Of a stretch of DNA of 64,000 nucleotides, positions 53,486 to 61,606 are shown in pieces. How positions within the stretch are numbered: position 1 is the first letter of the stretch; every line of letters starts with the position of its first letter. Source of the stretch: Rummeliibacillus sp963792445 (GTDB taxonomy: Bacteria > Bacillota > Bacilli > Bacillales_A > Planococcaceae); NCBI GenBank assembly GCA_963792445.1, contig CAWBWO010000016.1, positions 124,001 through 188,000 of the forward strand, written 5' to 3'. The notes under the pieces were generated by a model, which saw only the letters and a list, made by a program, of their open reading frames with translations, searched no databases and was not told the DNA's origin. A program made the translations under genes and the position numbers.

Positions 53486-54115
53486 TTAAGCTTCTGATAA
53501 TACTTCTTCCGTGAGCGCCGTAATATCAACTGGTGTTTTTTCCGTAATCACATCTGCTAAAATAATGTTTTTGAAGTATTCAACACTTTTTGGTAATGGA
53601 ATGACTAACAATTTTTTTAGAGCCTCTTGATACATACTGACAAATTCTCTATCCGTATTGCCTCGTTTTAATTCTGCGAATGCTTCATAAAAGAGATCCA
53701 ACTTATCAGCAAACTCAAGTAATCGTCCTTCAACTGTTGCGTCCTTGCCTTCTTTCATGCGATTGAAGAAAACTTCTTGGAATTCTTCTGGAATTTCGTT
53801 GAAAATGAATTTCTCCATCATTTTCTCTTCCACGTGGGAAATCATTTGTTTCAATTCAGGTGATGCATGTTTAACAGGTGTTTTAATATCACCGATAAAT
53901 ACTTCTGCGAAATCGTGATTGATGGTTTTTTCATATAAGGATTTCCAATCGATAATCGCACCGTTCATTTCTTCGATTGTCCCAAAAAACATAGCGTATT
54001 GTGACACTTTCCAAGAGTGGGCAGCCACATTGTGCTCTTCAAATTTGAAGCGGCCTGGACAACGAATAATACGCTCTAAATCATTTAAACTTGTAAAAAA
54101 TCTATGGATACCTAT
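53486..54115 (-). CDS. yfbR: YfbR-like HD-domain 5'-nucleotidase, apparent ATA start
   Basis: A 209-aa HD hydrolase. EEHNVAAHSWKVSQYAMF carries the first histidine, INHDFAEVFIGDI the HD pair, and FADKLDLFYEAF the last aspartate. YfbR-type enzymes dephosphorylate deoxynucleoside monophosphates. The first in-frame conventional start (GTG 54028) would delete the conserved N terminus. Upstream, GGAGAGG precedes an ATA at 54115 by 6 nt, and the frame from there reads GIHRFFTSLNDLERIIRCPG as expected for the family. No ATG, GTG or TTG lies at that place. Either AUA initiates or the true base is G. Confidence 0.8.
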   Translation of the reverse strand: MGIHRFFTSLNDLERIIRCPGRFKFEEHNVAAHSWKVSQYAMFFGTIEEMNGAIIDWKSLYEKTINHDFAEVFIGDIKTPVKHASPELKQMISHVEEKMMEKFIFNEIPEEFQEVFFNRMKEGKDATVEGRLLEFADKLDLFYEAFAELKRGNTDREFVSMYQEALKKLLVIPLPKSVEYFKNIILADVITEKTPVDITALTEEVLSEA

Positions 54116-54378
54116 AAAAATCCTCTCCTTTAAACTTTTATTTATTGTATGCTACTTTATCAAGAATGTGTGGGGATGTCCAATAATATGGATTTCTTCT
54201 TGATGTGTCTATTATACAATAAAGTTTTTAGATAATTTACGTATTTACAAAGAACGAAAGATAATTTTACAGTGTATTAATAAAGTTATAAGCGTGTGTT
54301 CACTTTTTTGTCGATTGCTTGTATTTGTAAATTCAACTATTGTTGAAGTAAGAAATATTTAGAAAAGGAAGCCCTTTT

Positions 54379-54816
54379 ATGCTTTACTCTACAGTAGTCT
54401 TTATACATGTTATAAGTGCAATTCTATCGATTGGGCCATTTTTTGTGTTAATTCCTATGTTGAAGAAAATGGGGAATACCAAATCACATGAAGAGATGGC
54501 AGCATATGTCACAACATTCTCACTTGCCATTCAAATAGTCAAACATTCTGGTCATGTACTGATCCTATCGGGAATTTATATTCTTATGTGTGGAGGTTAT
54601 TCGATTACAACATCTTTTATCGCGATAACGATTGCCTTATTGGTTTTATCACTTGTCTTCTTAGCGAGAGCGTTTAAACCTACCATGCGAACATTTAATA
54701 CACCAGCCTTTAACCAACACCAGTTTGTAAGGAAATTAACAAAAACCGTTTGGATTTATACGATTTTATTATTACTGATGCTTTGGTTTATGGTGACAAA
54801 GCCAGTATTGTGGTAA
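54379..54816 (+). CDS. small integral membrane protein (DUF2269-like)
   Basis: A 145-aa protein with four hydrophobic segments, starting MLYSTVVFIHVISAILSIGP and containing HSGHVLILSGIYILM and LARAFKPTMRTFN. The conserved histidine near the N terminus and the length fit the DUF2269 membrane family, whose function is unknown. AAAGGAAG before ATG. Monocistronic with a terminator. Confidence 0.65.
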   Translation: MLYSTVVFIHVISAILSIGPFFVLIPMLKKMGNTKSHEEMAAYVTTFSLAIQIVKHSGHVLILSGIYILMCGGYSITTSFIAITIALLVLSLVFLARAFKPTMRTFNTPAFNQHQFVRKLTKTVWIYTILLLLMLWFMVTKPVLW

Positions 54817-54821
54817 AAAAT

Positions 54822-54858
54822 AAGGGTGCCTCAAGTAAAATAGCGAGGCATCCTTTTA
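54822..54858. terminator. bidirectional terminator
   Basis: AAGGGTGCCTC pairs with GAGGCATCCTT (one G-T pair), T run on plus. It lies between the convergent DUF2269-like and PBP genes. Confidence 0.8.
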
Positions 54859-54877
54859 GTTATGACTTCAATAAAGT

Positions 54878-56872
54878 TTATTTTTCAAGATATTGAATCA
54901 AAGGTTTGGCAAGCTCTGTAGCTGATTTGCCTATTTTTTTATGGTCTTCCACTACGGATAAAACCAAGAATTGATGGTTCTTTTTCATATCAAAGGCAAC
55001 AACAAAGCTGTTTTCTTGGCCCTCTGTTCCTTGTGTTTGTTTTAATTCAGCGGTACCTGTTTTGGCTGCTAAAGTAGGGCTAATACTATTTAAAATATGC
55101 GCAGTGCCGTTTGCATTTTGTACAACTGCAAGCATTGCCTTTTTAACGATGTTAGCAGATTTTATACTTACGGCATCCTTTGTTTTGGTTTTTTGACCTT
55201 TTAATAAATGCGCATAAATCACTTTTCCGTTATTCGCAAAGGCGCTATACGTAATGGCTTGTTGGATAGGGGACATCAAGACTTGTCCTTGGCCATACGC
55301 ACTGTCGGCTAACAAAATATCGGAACCAAAAGAATCTTTGTTAGAAATTTGAGCGGGCCTCATATCAAATGGCAAATCTAATTCTTCGCCAAAGATAAAT
55401 TTGTTGAATCCTTTTCGAAAAACATCCTCGCCCATTGCTAAACCTTCTTGGGCAAAATAGATATTATCAGAGTAAATAAAAGCTTTTTCTAGATTTACTT
55501 TTGGAACATCTGATACACGGGTTACAAAGTAATTCCCCCATGATTGATCTTTTTGCCATTTTAGTCCATGAATTGTACGAACTTTATCCGGGATTAAAGT
55601 GCCAGCATCAAGTGCAACACTCGCTGTTACTGTTTTTAAAGTAGATCCAGGTGCAAAGCGTTGTGTAAATCGATTTGTAAATGGTTTTCGTTCGTCATTC
55701 ATATAGGCATTATATTCTTTTTGAGAAATTCCTCGAATCATTTTGTTTGGGTCGTATGTTGGCTTACTGACTAGTGCAAGCAATTCTCCTGTTTTAGGTT
55801 GCATAATAACAGAAGCACCAGTGGCATTTTGGAGCGCATCGAATGCCTTTATCTGTTTTTCTACATCGATTGTTAAATCAATATTCTTGCCATCTTCGCG
55901 GTAAGCTTCTAATAATACTTCTTTAACTTTGCCATCTTTATCGATTAAAGAAATTTTCCCACCGTTTTTCCCACGTAATTCTTTATCATAGGCTCTTTCT
56001 AAGCCACTTTTCCCAATGATTGCATCTGCAGATAGTGTGGGGTTCTTTTTAATATCTTCTTGAGTGGCTTTTCCTGTGTAACCGATTAAAGTTGCAGCAG
56101 CTTCGCCAAGAGGATAATGGCGTATATCAACAGCTTGATATTGGACCCCAGCCATTTTCTTAATTTGGTTATTATCGATTATCTTCAATGGAACAAATAA
56201 ATCCTCTTTGACCCATTTTTGTGCTAGCTTTGCTTTGATTTCCTTTTCTGTGACATCAAATTGTTTTGCAATAGCTTTTATATTGTTTTCTCTTGCAGTG
56301 CCTTTTCCTAAATCTTTTGGAATAATCCCTGCTTGGCGAAATTCGGCATTGGTTGCGAGTTTATTGCCATACCGATCTAGAATTTCTCCTCGAATTGCAT
56401 CTTCTTCTGTATAAGAAATTTTATCGGTTGCTTCCATATGAGGGAAGACTAAATCCGGACTCCAGTCGACGACATAATCCTTGCCTTCTTTGATTATTTT
56501 CCCTTTATAAGAAAGGGTAGGTATTTTGCCAAGAGATGTTGTCATATTTAATTTGTACGTGAATTGGAATTGGCCTTTTTTCATTTTGGTAATAGTTAAA
56601 TCACTAGCTTGCACGTTTTCTGCGCCAATACCCTGAAAAATCTTTGAATATTTATCAATCAATAATTGCTTGTCGTAATTATATTTTTTCAACTCTGTAT
56701 TGGACACGAGTGATGGTAATTGTTCATATTGTTGTTTTGTGATTGTCGTGACAAACTCTTGTGCCTTTTGTTCAGCCTTCTGTTCAGCATTTTGCTGTAC
56801 CATATAATAAGAAGCACCAGATATGGCAGCAATGACAATAACAATGATGCTAATTAGTAACGACTTTTTCAA
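54878..56872 (-). CDS. class B penicillin-binding protein (PBP3/MecA-like)
   Basis: A 664-aa transpeptidase. An N-terminal membrane anchor (LLISIIVIVIAAISG) is followed by an NTF2-like MecA_N domain (about residues 35-150) and the PBP dimerisation domain (DAIRGEILDRYGNKLATN). The transpeptidase domain has active-site SxxK in APGSTLKTVTA, SxN in YSDNIYFA and KTGT in LAAKTGTAEL. This is the PbpC/PBP2a architecture; such proteins cross-link peptidoglycan and often have low beta-lactam affinity. All three catalytic motifs are intact. Confidence 0.92.
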   Translation of the reverse strand: MKKSLLISIIVIVIAAISGASYYMVQQNAEQKAEQKAQEFVTTITKQQYEQLPSLVSNTELKKYNYDKQLLIDKYSKIFQGIGAENVQASDLTITKMKKGQFQFTYKLNMTTSLGKIPTLSYKGKIIKEGKDYVVDWSPDLVFPHMEATDKISYTEEDAIRGEILDRYGNKLATNAEFRQAGIIPKDLGKGTARENNIKAIAKQFDVTEKEIKAKLAQKWVKEDLFVPLKIIDNNQIKKMAGVQYQAVDIRHYPLGEAAATLIGYTGKATQEDIKKNPTLSADAIIGKSGLERAYDKELRGKNGGKISLIDKDGKVKEVLLEAYREDGKNIDLTIDVEKQIKAFDALQNATGASVIMQPKTGELLALVSKPTYDPNKMIRGISQKEYNAYMNDERKPFTNRFTQRFAPGSTLKTVTASVALDAGTLIPDKVRTIHGLKWQKDQSWGNYFVTRVSDVPKVNLEKAFIYSDNIYFAQEGLAMGEDVFRKGFNKFIFGEELDLPFDMRPAQISNKDSFGSDILLADSAYGQGQVLMSPIQQAITYSAFANNGKVIYAHLLKGQKTKTKDAVSIKSANIVKKAMLAVVQNANGTAHILNSISPTLAAKTGTAELKQTQGTEGQENSFVVAFDMKKNHQFLVLSVVEDHKKIGKSATELAKPLIQYLEK

Positions 56873-56993
56873 GATGGTTCCCCCCTTATCAATATTATCA
56901 ATGAACTATTGCTAAAAGTATAATAGAAAGAACTATTAATGGTAAAATAATGAGTGAACATGTCTAAGTGGGTTTTAAAAGTGAGGAATATAT

Positions 56994-57479
56994 ATGAAGA
57001 AAACCAGAATAGGGCTCATCTTGATCGCCATTGTGCTTATTGTTTTTGGATGGACAGCTTATCAAGAAAAACAGCATAGGAAACAAATAAATACGATTAT
57101 AAATGAGCAACCAGATGTTAACGGTATTGAAGTAAAAGTGAATAAAACAGACAAAGCCATTTCTTTAGGCAAGAAAGAAGCGGTTATTTATAAAGAACAA
57201 TATCCATTAAGTCATATAGACAAATTAGAAAAAGAAGATCGAAAATTATTTGCAAAAAAACCAGATTATATAATTACGTATAAAAAGAATGGTAAAGAGT
57301 TATATTCAGTTGAAATTTTACGCCTTTTAGACAAAAATCAAGCTGTCTCCAAAAAATTACAACCATTTTTATTTCCTGTAAAAAGTGGCTCCTATATCAT
57401 TTATTGGCCAGAACAAAATAAAGTATTCGAGCAATCAGAGAATACGAAAGAATTATTAAATTCTCTAAAAATAAAATAA
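56994..57479 (+). CDS. hypothetical membrane-anchored protein
   Basis: A 161-aa protein with one N-terminal membrane segment (TRIGLILIAIVLIVFGWTAY) and a lysine-rich extracellular domain. I do not recognise a family. It has several short beta-like strands (PDYIITYKKNGKELYSVEIL, GSYIIYWPEQNKVF). It is divergent from the PBP gene and has its own terminator. Confidence 0.6.
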   Translation: MKKTRIGLILIAIVLIVFGWTAYQEKQHRKQINTIINEQPDVNGIEVKVNKTDKAISLGKKEAVIYKEQYPLSHIDKLEKEDRKLFAKKPDYIITYKKNGKELYSVEILRLLDKNQAVSKKLQPFLFPVKSGSYIIYWPEQNKVFEQSENTKELLNSLKIK

Positions 57480-57504
57480 AGAGGTTTCTACGAAGATATA
57501 AGCT

Positions 57505-57552
57505 AAAGTATGATGTTTGGAAAGAATATTTCCACTAACATCATACTTTTTT
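57505..57552 (+). terminator. intrinsic terminator
   Basis: AAAGTATGATGTT (57505-57517) pairs with AACATCATACTTT (57537-57549), with an inner TGGAAA/TTTCCA helix, followed by TTTTT. Confidence 0.85.
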
Positions 57553-57648
57553 ATTGACGCTTGAAGTGAGGGATTCTATGGGTTAGGAATCATAGATATC
57601 TACATTCTCTGCTATAATGAAATCAGCTATAAAGGCGGTGGTGTTTTC

Positions 57649-58773
57649 ATGACAAAATGGTATAGTGTATTTCCAAAGAATCCAGTAATGAGTGCTGTTG
57701 CATGGATTGCTTTTTGCTTCATCCCTTTTTATCTCATTTTTCATTCAGCACAGAAGCTTCAGTTATCAATTGCTCTAGCAGTGTTAATTATGTATTTAAT
57801 ATGCTTCCGCTATGCCTATGCTTCAAAAACCGGGCTAGTGTATATGTGGATTGCCCTTGGTATGCTGATTAATGCTTCTATGACCGTATTATTTGGCTAT
57901 ATTTATTTTGCCTTTTTTACAGCATTTTCTATAGGGAAAATTCACCATACAGTAGGGTTTTATATTATGTATGGCCTTCATATCGCTATGACAGTGGGAT
58001 CGGTTATTGGTGGATTCTTTATAGAGACAGATTTGTTTATTCAAGAGCTTCCTTTAATTGTTGTTATTTTGTTTAGTGCGATTTTGGGACCTTTTTATCT
58101 TTATAGTGAAAGTAAAAGTAAAAAACTCGAAGGTGAATTAGAAACAGCCAATGCTCGTATATCTGAATTAAGTGTGTACGAAGAAAGACAACGTATTGCA
58201 AGGGATTTACATGATACATTAGGACAGAAGCTTTCGATGATTGGTCTTAAAAGTGATCTTGCTATGCGATTAGTGGAAAAAAATCCGAAAGATGCAATAC
58301 AAGAGATTCACGATATACGACAAACATCTAGTATTGCATTAAAAGAAGTACGTGAAATGGTTTCAGATATGAAGAATGTTAAATTGCAAGAAGAAATTAC
58401 ACATGTACAGCAGATTTTAAGAGCAGCTGATATTCAATTGAAAATGGAGGGAAATCCTCAGTTTGAGGAAATCCCAACAATGCTGAGTAATTCATTGAGT
58501 ATGTGTTTAAAAGAAGCTGTTAATAATGTGGTACGTCATAGTCAAGCAACTGAGTGTACAATTGCTATACTACAAACAACGGATTTTATAGAAATGATTA
58601 TTCGTGACAATGGCATCGGTCTTACAAAAAGCGTGAAAAAGCAATCGTGTAATGGCCTAAACGGCATGAAAGAACGCGTTGAATTTGTTAATGGTGAGTT
58701 AGATATTCGCGAAAAAAATGGAACAACGGTGAAAATTTCAGTACCAATTGTTACTGCACATAATAAAGAATAA
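57649..58773 (+). CDS. DesK-like sensor histidine kinase (HPK7), no adjacent response regulator
   Basis: A 374-aa membrane kinase. About five to six hydrophobic segments (residues 1-150) are followed by a coiled linker, the phospho-accepting HisKA_3 motif ERQRIARDLHDTLGQKLSMI, and an HATPase_c domain (LKEAVNNVVRHSQA; RDNGIGL; GLNGMKERVEFVNG). This is the DesK architecture that senses membrane fluidity. DesK genes normally sit beside desR and often des. Here a terminator and a thioesterase gene follow instead. Confidence 0.87.
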   Translation: MTKWYSVFPKNPVMSAVAWIAFCFIPFYLIFHSAQKLQLSIALAVLIMYLICFRYAYASKTGLVYMWIALGMLINASMTVLFGYIYFAFFTAFSIGKIHHTVGFYIMYGLHIAMTVGSVIGGFFIETDLFIQELPLIVVILFSAILGPFYLYSESKSKKLEGELETANARISELSVYEERQRIARDLHDTLGQKLSMIGLKSDLAMRLVEKNPKDAIQEIHDIRQTSSIALKEVREMVSDMKNVKLQEEITHVQQILRAADIQLKMEGNPQFEEIPTMLSNSLSMCLKEAVNNVVRHSQATECTIAILQTTDFIEMIIRDNGIGLTKSVKKQSCNGLNGMKERVEFVNGELDIREKNGTTVKISVPIVTAHNKE

Positions 58774-58777
58774 ACAT

Positions 58778-58818
58778 GACTCGGATATCGATTTAGATAT
58801 TCGGGTTTTTAATTTTAA
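58778..58818 (+). terminator. intrinsic terminator after the kinase gene
   Basis: ACTCGGATATC pairs with GATATTCGGGT (two G-T pairs), followed by TTTTTAATTTT. Confidence 0.75.
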
Positions 58819-58951
58819 AACGTTCTAACAAACTATTTTCAAGAAGTTTTATTTTAAAAGATAAAATTCACTAAAAAGAAAAGGATTCGCCAAATTGACG
58901 TCGAAATTATTTAGTATAGTTATTATTTTAATCAGAAAGGTTGAAAGGGGA

Positions 58952-59434
58952 ATGGACCAAAATCAAATTAATGCAATCCAAGATGATTATTCGGATGATT
59001 TTGCATGGTGTTATGGGTGTGGCCGATTAAATGATGAAGGTGTTCATGTAAGAACATATTGGGAAGATGACCAAACAGTCTCCTTAATTCAACCAGATCA
59101 AAAATATATTGCAATACCAGGGTTTGTATATGGGGGATTCTTAGCTTCCTTTATTGATTGCCATGGTACGGGTTCAGCGTCATTAGCGTTACACCGAAAA
59201 AATCGTCATGAGCCGGGAGATGGTACAACGCCACCACGCTTTGTAACGGCTTCCTTGCACGTAGACTTTCTAAGACCAACGCCACAAGGGGTGCAACTAA
59301 AAGCAGTTGGTAAAGTCGAAGAAATTCATCCAAAAAAATTCAAAGTAGAAATTCAGGTCTTTGCAAACAACCTTCATGTGGCAAATGGGGAAGTAATAGC
59401 AGCTGTTATGCCGAAAAGTTTTATTAATGGCTAG
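58952..59434 (+). CDS. PaaI family (hot-dog fold) thioesterase
   Basis: A 160-aa hot-dog fold protein. Family features are WCYGCGRLNDEGVHVR at the start, GFVYGGFLASFIDCHGTGSA with the catalytic Asp on the central helix, and VTASLHVDFLRPTP on the next strand. It hydrolyses an acyl-CoA or similar thioester. GAAAGGGG precedes ATG 58952; the TTG at 58895 has no site. Confidence 0.85.
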   Translation: MDQNQINAIQDDYSDDFAWCYGCGRLNDEGVHVRTYWEDDQTVSLIQPDQKYIAIPGFVYGGFLASFIDCHGTGSASLALHRKNRHEPGDGTTPPRFVTASLHVDFLRPTPQGVQLKAVGKVEEIHPKKFKVEIQVFANNLHVANGEVIAAVMPKSFING

Positions 59435-59490
59435 ATAAATACTTATGTAAGCGTTTTACTTCAGACTATTTACAAGGGAGAGATGAGAGA

Positions 59491-59859
59491 ATGTTTAGTC
59501 CACAAGAATTTGGTTTAAAGTTAAAAGAGTTACGAATTCAAAATGGGTATTCAATGTTATCGTTAGGAAAAGCTATAGGTACATCCGCAAGCCGTATCAA
59601 AAGTTGGGAAATGGGCGAAAGTGTACCATCTGCAAGTTGGATTGTAAAGCTAAGCAATATCCTACAAGTTTCAGCTGATGAATTATTACTTAATATGATA
59701 GAAGAAACACCTTCTAAAGGGGAGAAGGTATTTCCGAAAAAAAGAAATGCTATTTTAAATGACTTAAATGTACGACTACATGAACTAGATCCAAAAGATT
59801 TATGGGAAATTTATACACTAGTTGAATTAAAAACAATGCAAAAAGAAGTAATACTATAA
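59491..59859 (+). CDS. XRE family helix-turn-helix regulator
   Basis: A 122-aa protein with an N-terminal HTH_3 domain (LKLKELRIQNGYSMLSLGKA then IGTSASRIKSWEMGESVP, residues 8-62) and a C-terminal helical tail (LNDLNVRLHELDPKDLWEIY). GGGAGAG before ATG. It resembles chromosomal XRE regulators of unknown target. A strong terminator follows. Confidence 0.85.
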   Translation: MFSPQEFGLKLKELRIQNGYSMLSLGKAIGTSASRIKSWEMGESVPSASWIVKLSNILQVSADELLLNMIEETPSKGEKVFPKKRNAILNDLNVRLHELDPKDLWEIYTLVELKTMQKEVIL

Positions 59860-59898
59860 TAGAAGAATTTATAAGTTTTATATATTTATAATGAATTA

Positions 59899-59942
59899 GA
59901 AGGGCTGTACAATGTTATTTTGTACACCCCTTCTTTTTTTCT
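59899..59942 (+). terminator. intrinsic terminator after the XRE gene
   Basis: AGAAGGGCTGTACA pairs with TGTACACCCCTTCT with one mismatch, followed by a T run. Confidence 0.85.
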
Positions 59943-60275
59943 ATTGTTTTAGATGAGAAGTTCTCAAATATGAATTCAAGTACATAATACAACTCAAAAA
60001 CAGGAGGATTTCCAATATAAAGAAGAAAATTTGTAATATTTCGAGTCAAAAAAGCAGTTTTTTTAACAATAAACCATAAAAGTTTTATCTTTTTCTATAA
60101 AAAATAAAAAAATTAAAGAAATATTTACTTCCTTTTTAACAACACGCCAAGTAATTTCTCTTTGAAAGTTAATTTATTCCACATGCTCTAAAGCCTAGTC
60201 ATATCAATATCTATTAATATCTCACAAAAAAAATAATAGTAATCATGTATGAAGTGTCAGAAAATTGGCAAAGAA
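59943..60275. other. AT-rich intergenic region upstream of the LysM/3D gene
   Basis: About 330 bases without a supported gene. I looked for a ydaO-type c-di-AMP riboswitch and did not see its conserved elements. Confidence 0.4.
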
Positions 60276-60292
60276 TGTAACATGATTGTTAC
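60276..60292 (+). promoter_or_regulatory. WalR (YycF) box upstream of the YocH-like gene
   Basis: TGTAAC (60276-60281), five bases, TGTTAC (60287-60292). This matches the WalR consensus TGTWAH-N5-TGTWAH exactly. The site is 85 nt before the start codon; yocH of Bacillus subtilis is a known WalR target. Confidence 0.7.
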
Positions 60293-60377
60293 AGTGTATA
60301 CATCGATTAGCAATATGAATGACATGTGGTGATGTTAAAGTTATTCGTGTTAGTACAAAGGAGGTCGTTTTTAAACG

Positions 60378-61148
60378 ATGAAAAAATATTTAATTGCACT
60401 AGCAGGTGTTTTCGCACTAGGAACAGCAGTAATGACAACACAAGCATCTGCTGAAAGTTACAAAGTGGAAAAAGGAGATACACTTTGGAATATCTCTCAA
60501 GATCAAAATGTAACAGTTGAAGAACTTAAAGATTGGAATGATTTAGATTCAAATGTAATTGTTCCATCTCAAAAACTGGAAGTTAGCACTAAATCATATA
60601 AAGTAAAAAAAGGTGACACCCTAATTGGAATTTCTAAAGAAACAGGGGTCTCTGTAAGAGAATTGAAAGCAAATAATAATCTTACTAATGATATTATTAT
60701 TGCAGGTGAAACCATTTCATTAAATGGTAATTCAAATCATGCGAAAGTGGAAGCTGTTTCAACTAAAGCTTCACAAACACCAGCTAAAACACAAACAGTA
60801 GCAAATACAAAATCAACGAATACACAACCAACAACTAGTCAAGCAACGCCTACATCAGGTAAGACATTGACGGTTACCGCAACAGCTTATACGGCTAACT
60901 GTGCTGGTTGCTCAGGTGTAACAGCTACAGGTATTAATGTAAAATCAAACCCAAATGCGAAAGTAATCGCAGTTGATCCTCGAATTATCCCACTTGGTTC
61001 AAAGGTTTGGGTTGAAGGCTATGGTACAGCAATTGCTGGCGATACAGGCGGCGCAATCAAAGGACATAAAATTGACCTGCTAATGGCAAACAATAGTCAA
61101 GCAAGTAGCTGGGGCGTACGCACAGTTACCATTAAAGTATTAGATTAA
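60378..61148 (+). CDS. yocH: YocH-like secreted LysM and 3D domain cell-wall protein
   Basis: A 256-aa secreted protein. Signal peptide with predicted AXA-type cleavage after TTQASA (residue 25). Two LysM peptidoglycan-binding repeats follow (YKVEKGDTLWNISQDQNVTV at 28; YKVKKGDTLIGISKETGVSV at 74). A Thr/Gln-rich linker leads to a C-terminal 3D domain (VTATAYTA, VIAVDPRIIPLGSKVWVEGY, GDTGGAIKGHKIDLLM) with its catalytic aspartates. The 3D domain is a lytic transglycosylase-like fold, so it probably cleaves peptidoglycan during wall turnover. AAAGGAGG precedes ATG, and a WalR box lies upstream. Confidence 0.9.
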   Translation: MKKYLIALAGVFALGTAVMTTQASAESYKVEKGDTLWNISQDQNVTVEELKDWNDLDSNVIVPSQKLEVSTKSYKVKKGDTLIGISKETGVSVRELKANNNLTNDIIIAGETISLNGNSNHAKVEAVSTKASQTPAKTQTVANTKSTNTQPTTSQATPTSGKTLTVTATAYTANCAGCSGVTATGINVKSNPNAKVIAVDPRIIPLGSKVWVEGYGTAIAGDTGGAIKGHKIDLLMANNSQASSWGVRTVTIKVLD

Positions 61149-61242
61149 TTAAGTCATAATATTAGAAACTATACTTATGATTAATAAAATGGGCTGTACA
61201 ATTAGTCTATATTAATAAATAAAAATTATATTAAATTGGTAA

Positions 61243-61278
61243 AAATCTGCTTTTCTTTTATAGAAAAGCAGATTTTTT
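61243..61278 (+). terminator. intrinsic terminator after the YocH-like gene
   Basis: AAATCTGCTTTTC pairs with GAAAAGCAGATTT around a short loop, followed by a T run. Confidence 0.9.
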
Positions 61279-61606
61279 TGATATTCTTGTTGATCCTCTT
61301 TTCAGATATCTTTTCAGATGAATGCTCCCGCTCGCTTAGCACGGAAAGCGTAGCCGATTCACTTCAAACTAAAACCCAATTAGTATCAATATATTTTTTC
61401 AGTGTCTTAAGCAAAGGAGGAGGCACAAGTACTGTTAGCAATAATAGCCATATGCTTTGCACATTTCCACAACAAAGTAAATTGTATGGTTATACACTAA
61501 TATATATAGTTTTCAAAATAGTGAAAACCTTGAGTAAGCTTTACTGCAAATCTTTGTACATAATTGTATAGTAGTACTACGAAGATAAAAAATTGGGTGG
61601 TAATGG
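61279..61606. other. intergenic region before mprF
   Basis: About 330 bases with no supported gene. It includes a slightly GC-richer patch (61325-61360, CGCTCGCTTAGCACGG) that could be a relic. The frame open over 61236-61571 has no recognisable content. Confidence 0.4.

Noticed and set aside
59448..59462. second cre-like site before the XRE gene (TGTAAGCGTTTTAC)
   Set aside because: It departs from the consensus at the conserved 3' C, and the context gives no reason for catabolite control.
59943..60375. ydaO-type c-di-AMP riboswitch upstream of the LysM gene
   Set aside because: Such riboswitches occur before wall-enzyme genes, but I could not find the conserved core here. The WalR box is a better explanation.
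61236..61571. 111-aa plus ORF before mprF
   Set aside because: It begins inside a terminator hairpin, has low-complexity content and resembles no protein I know.
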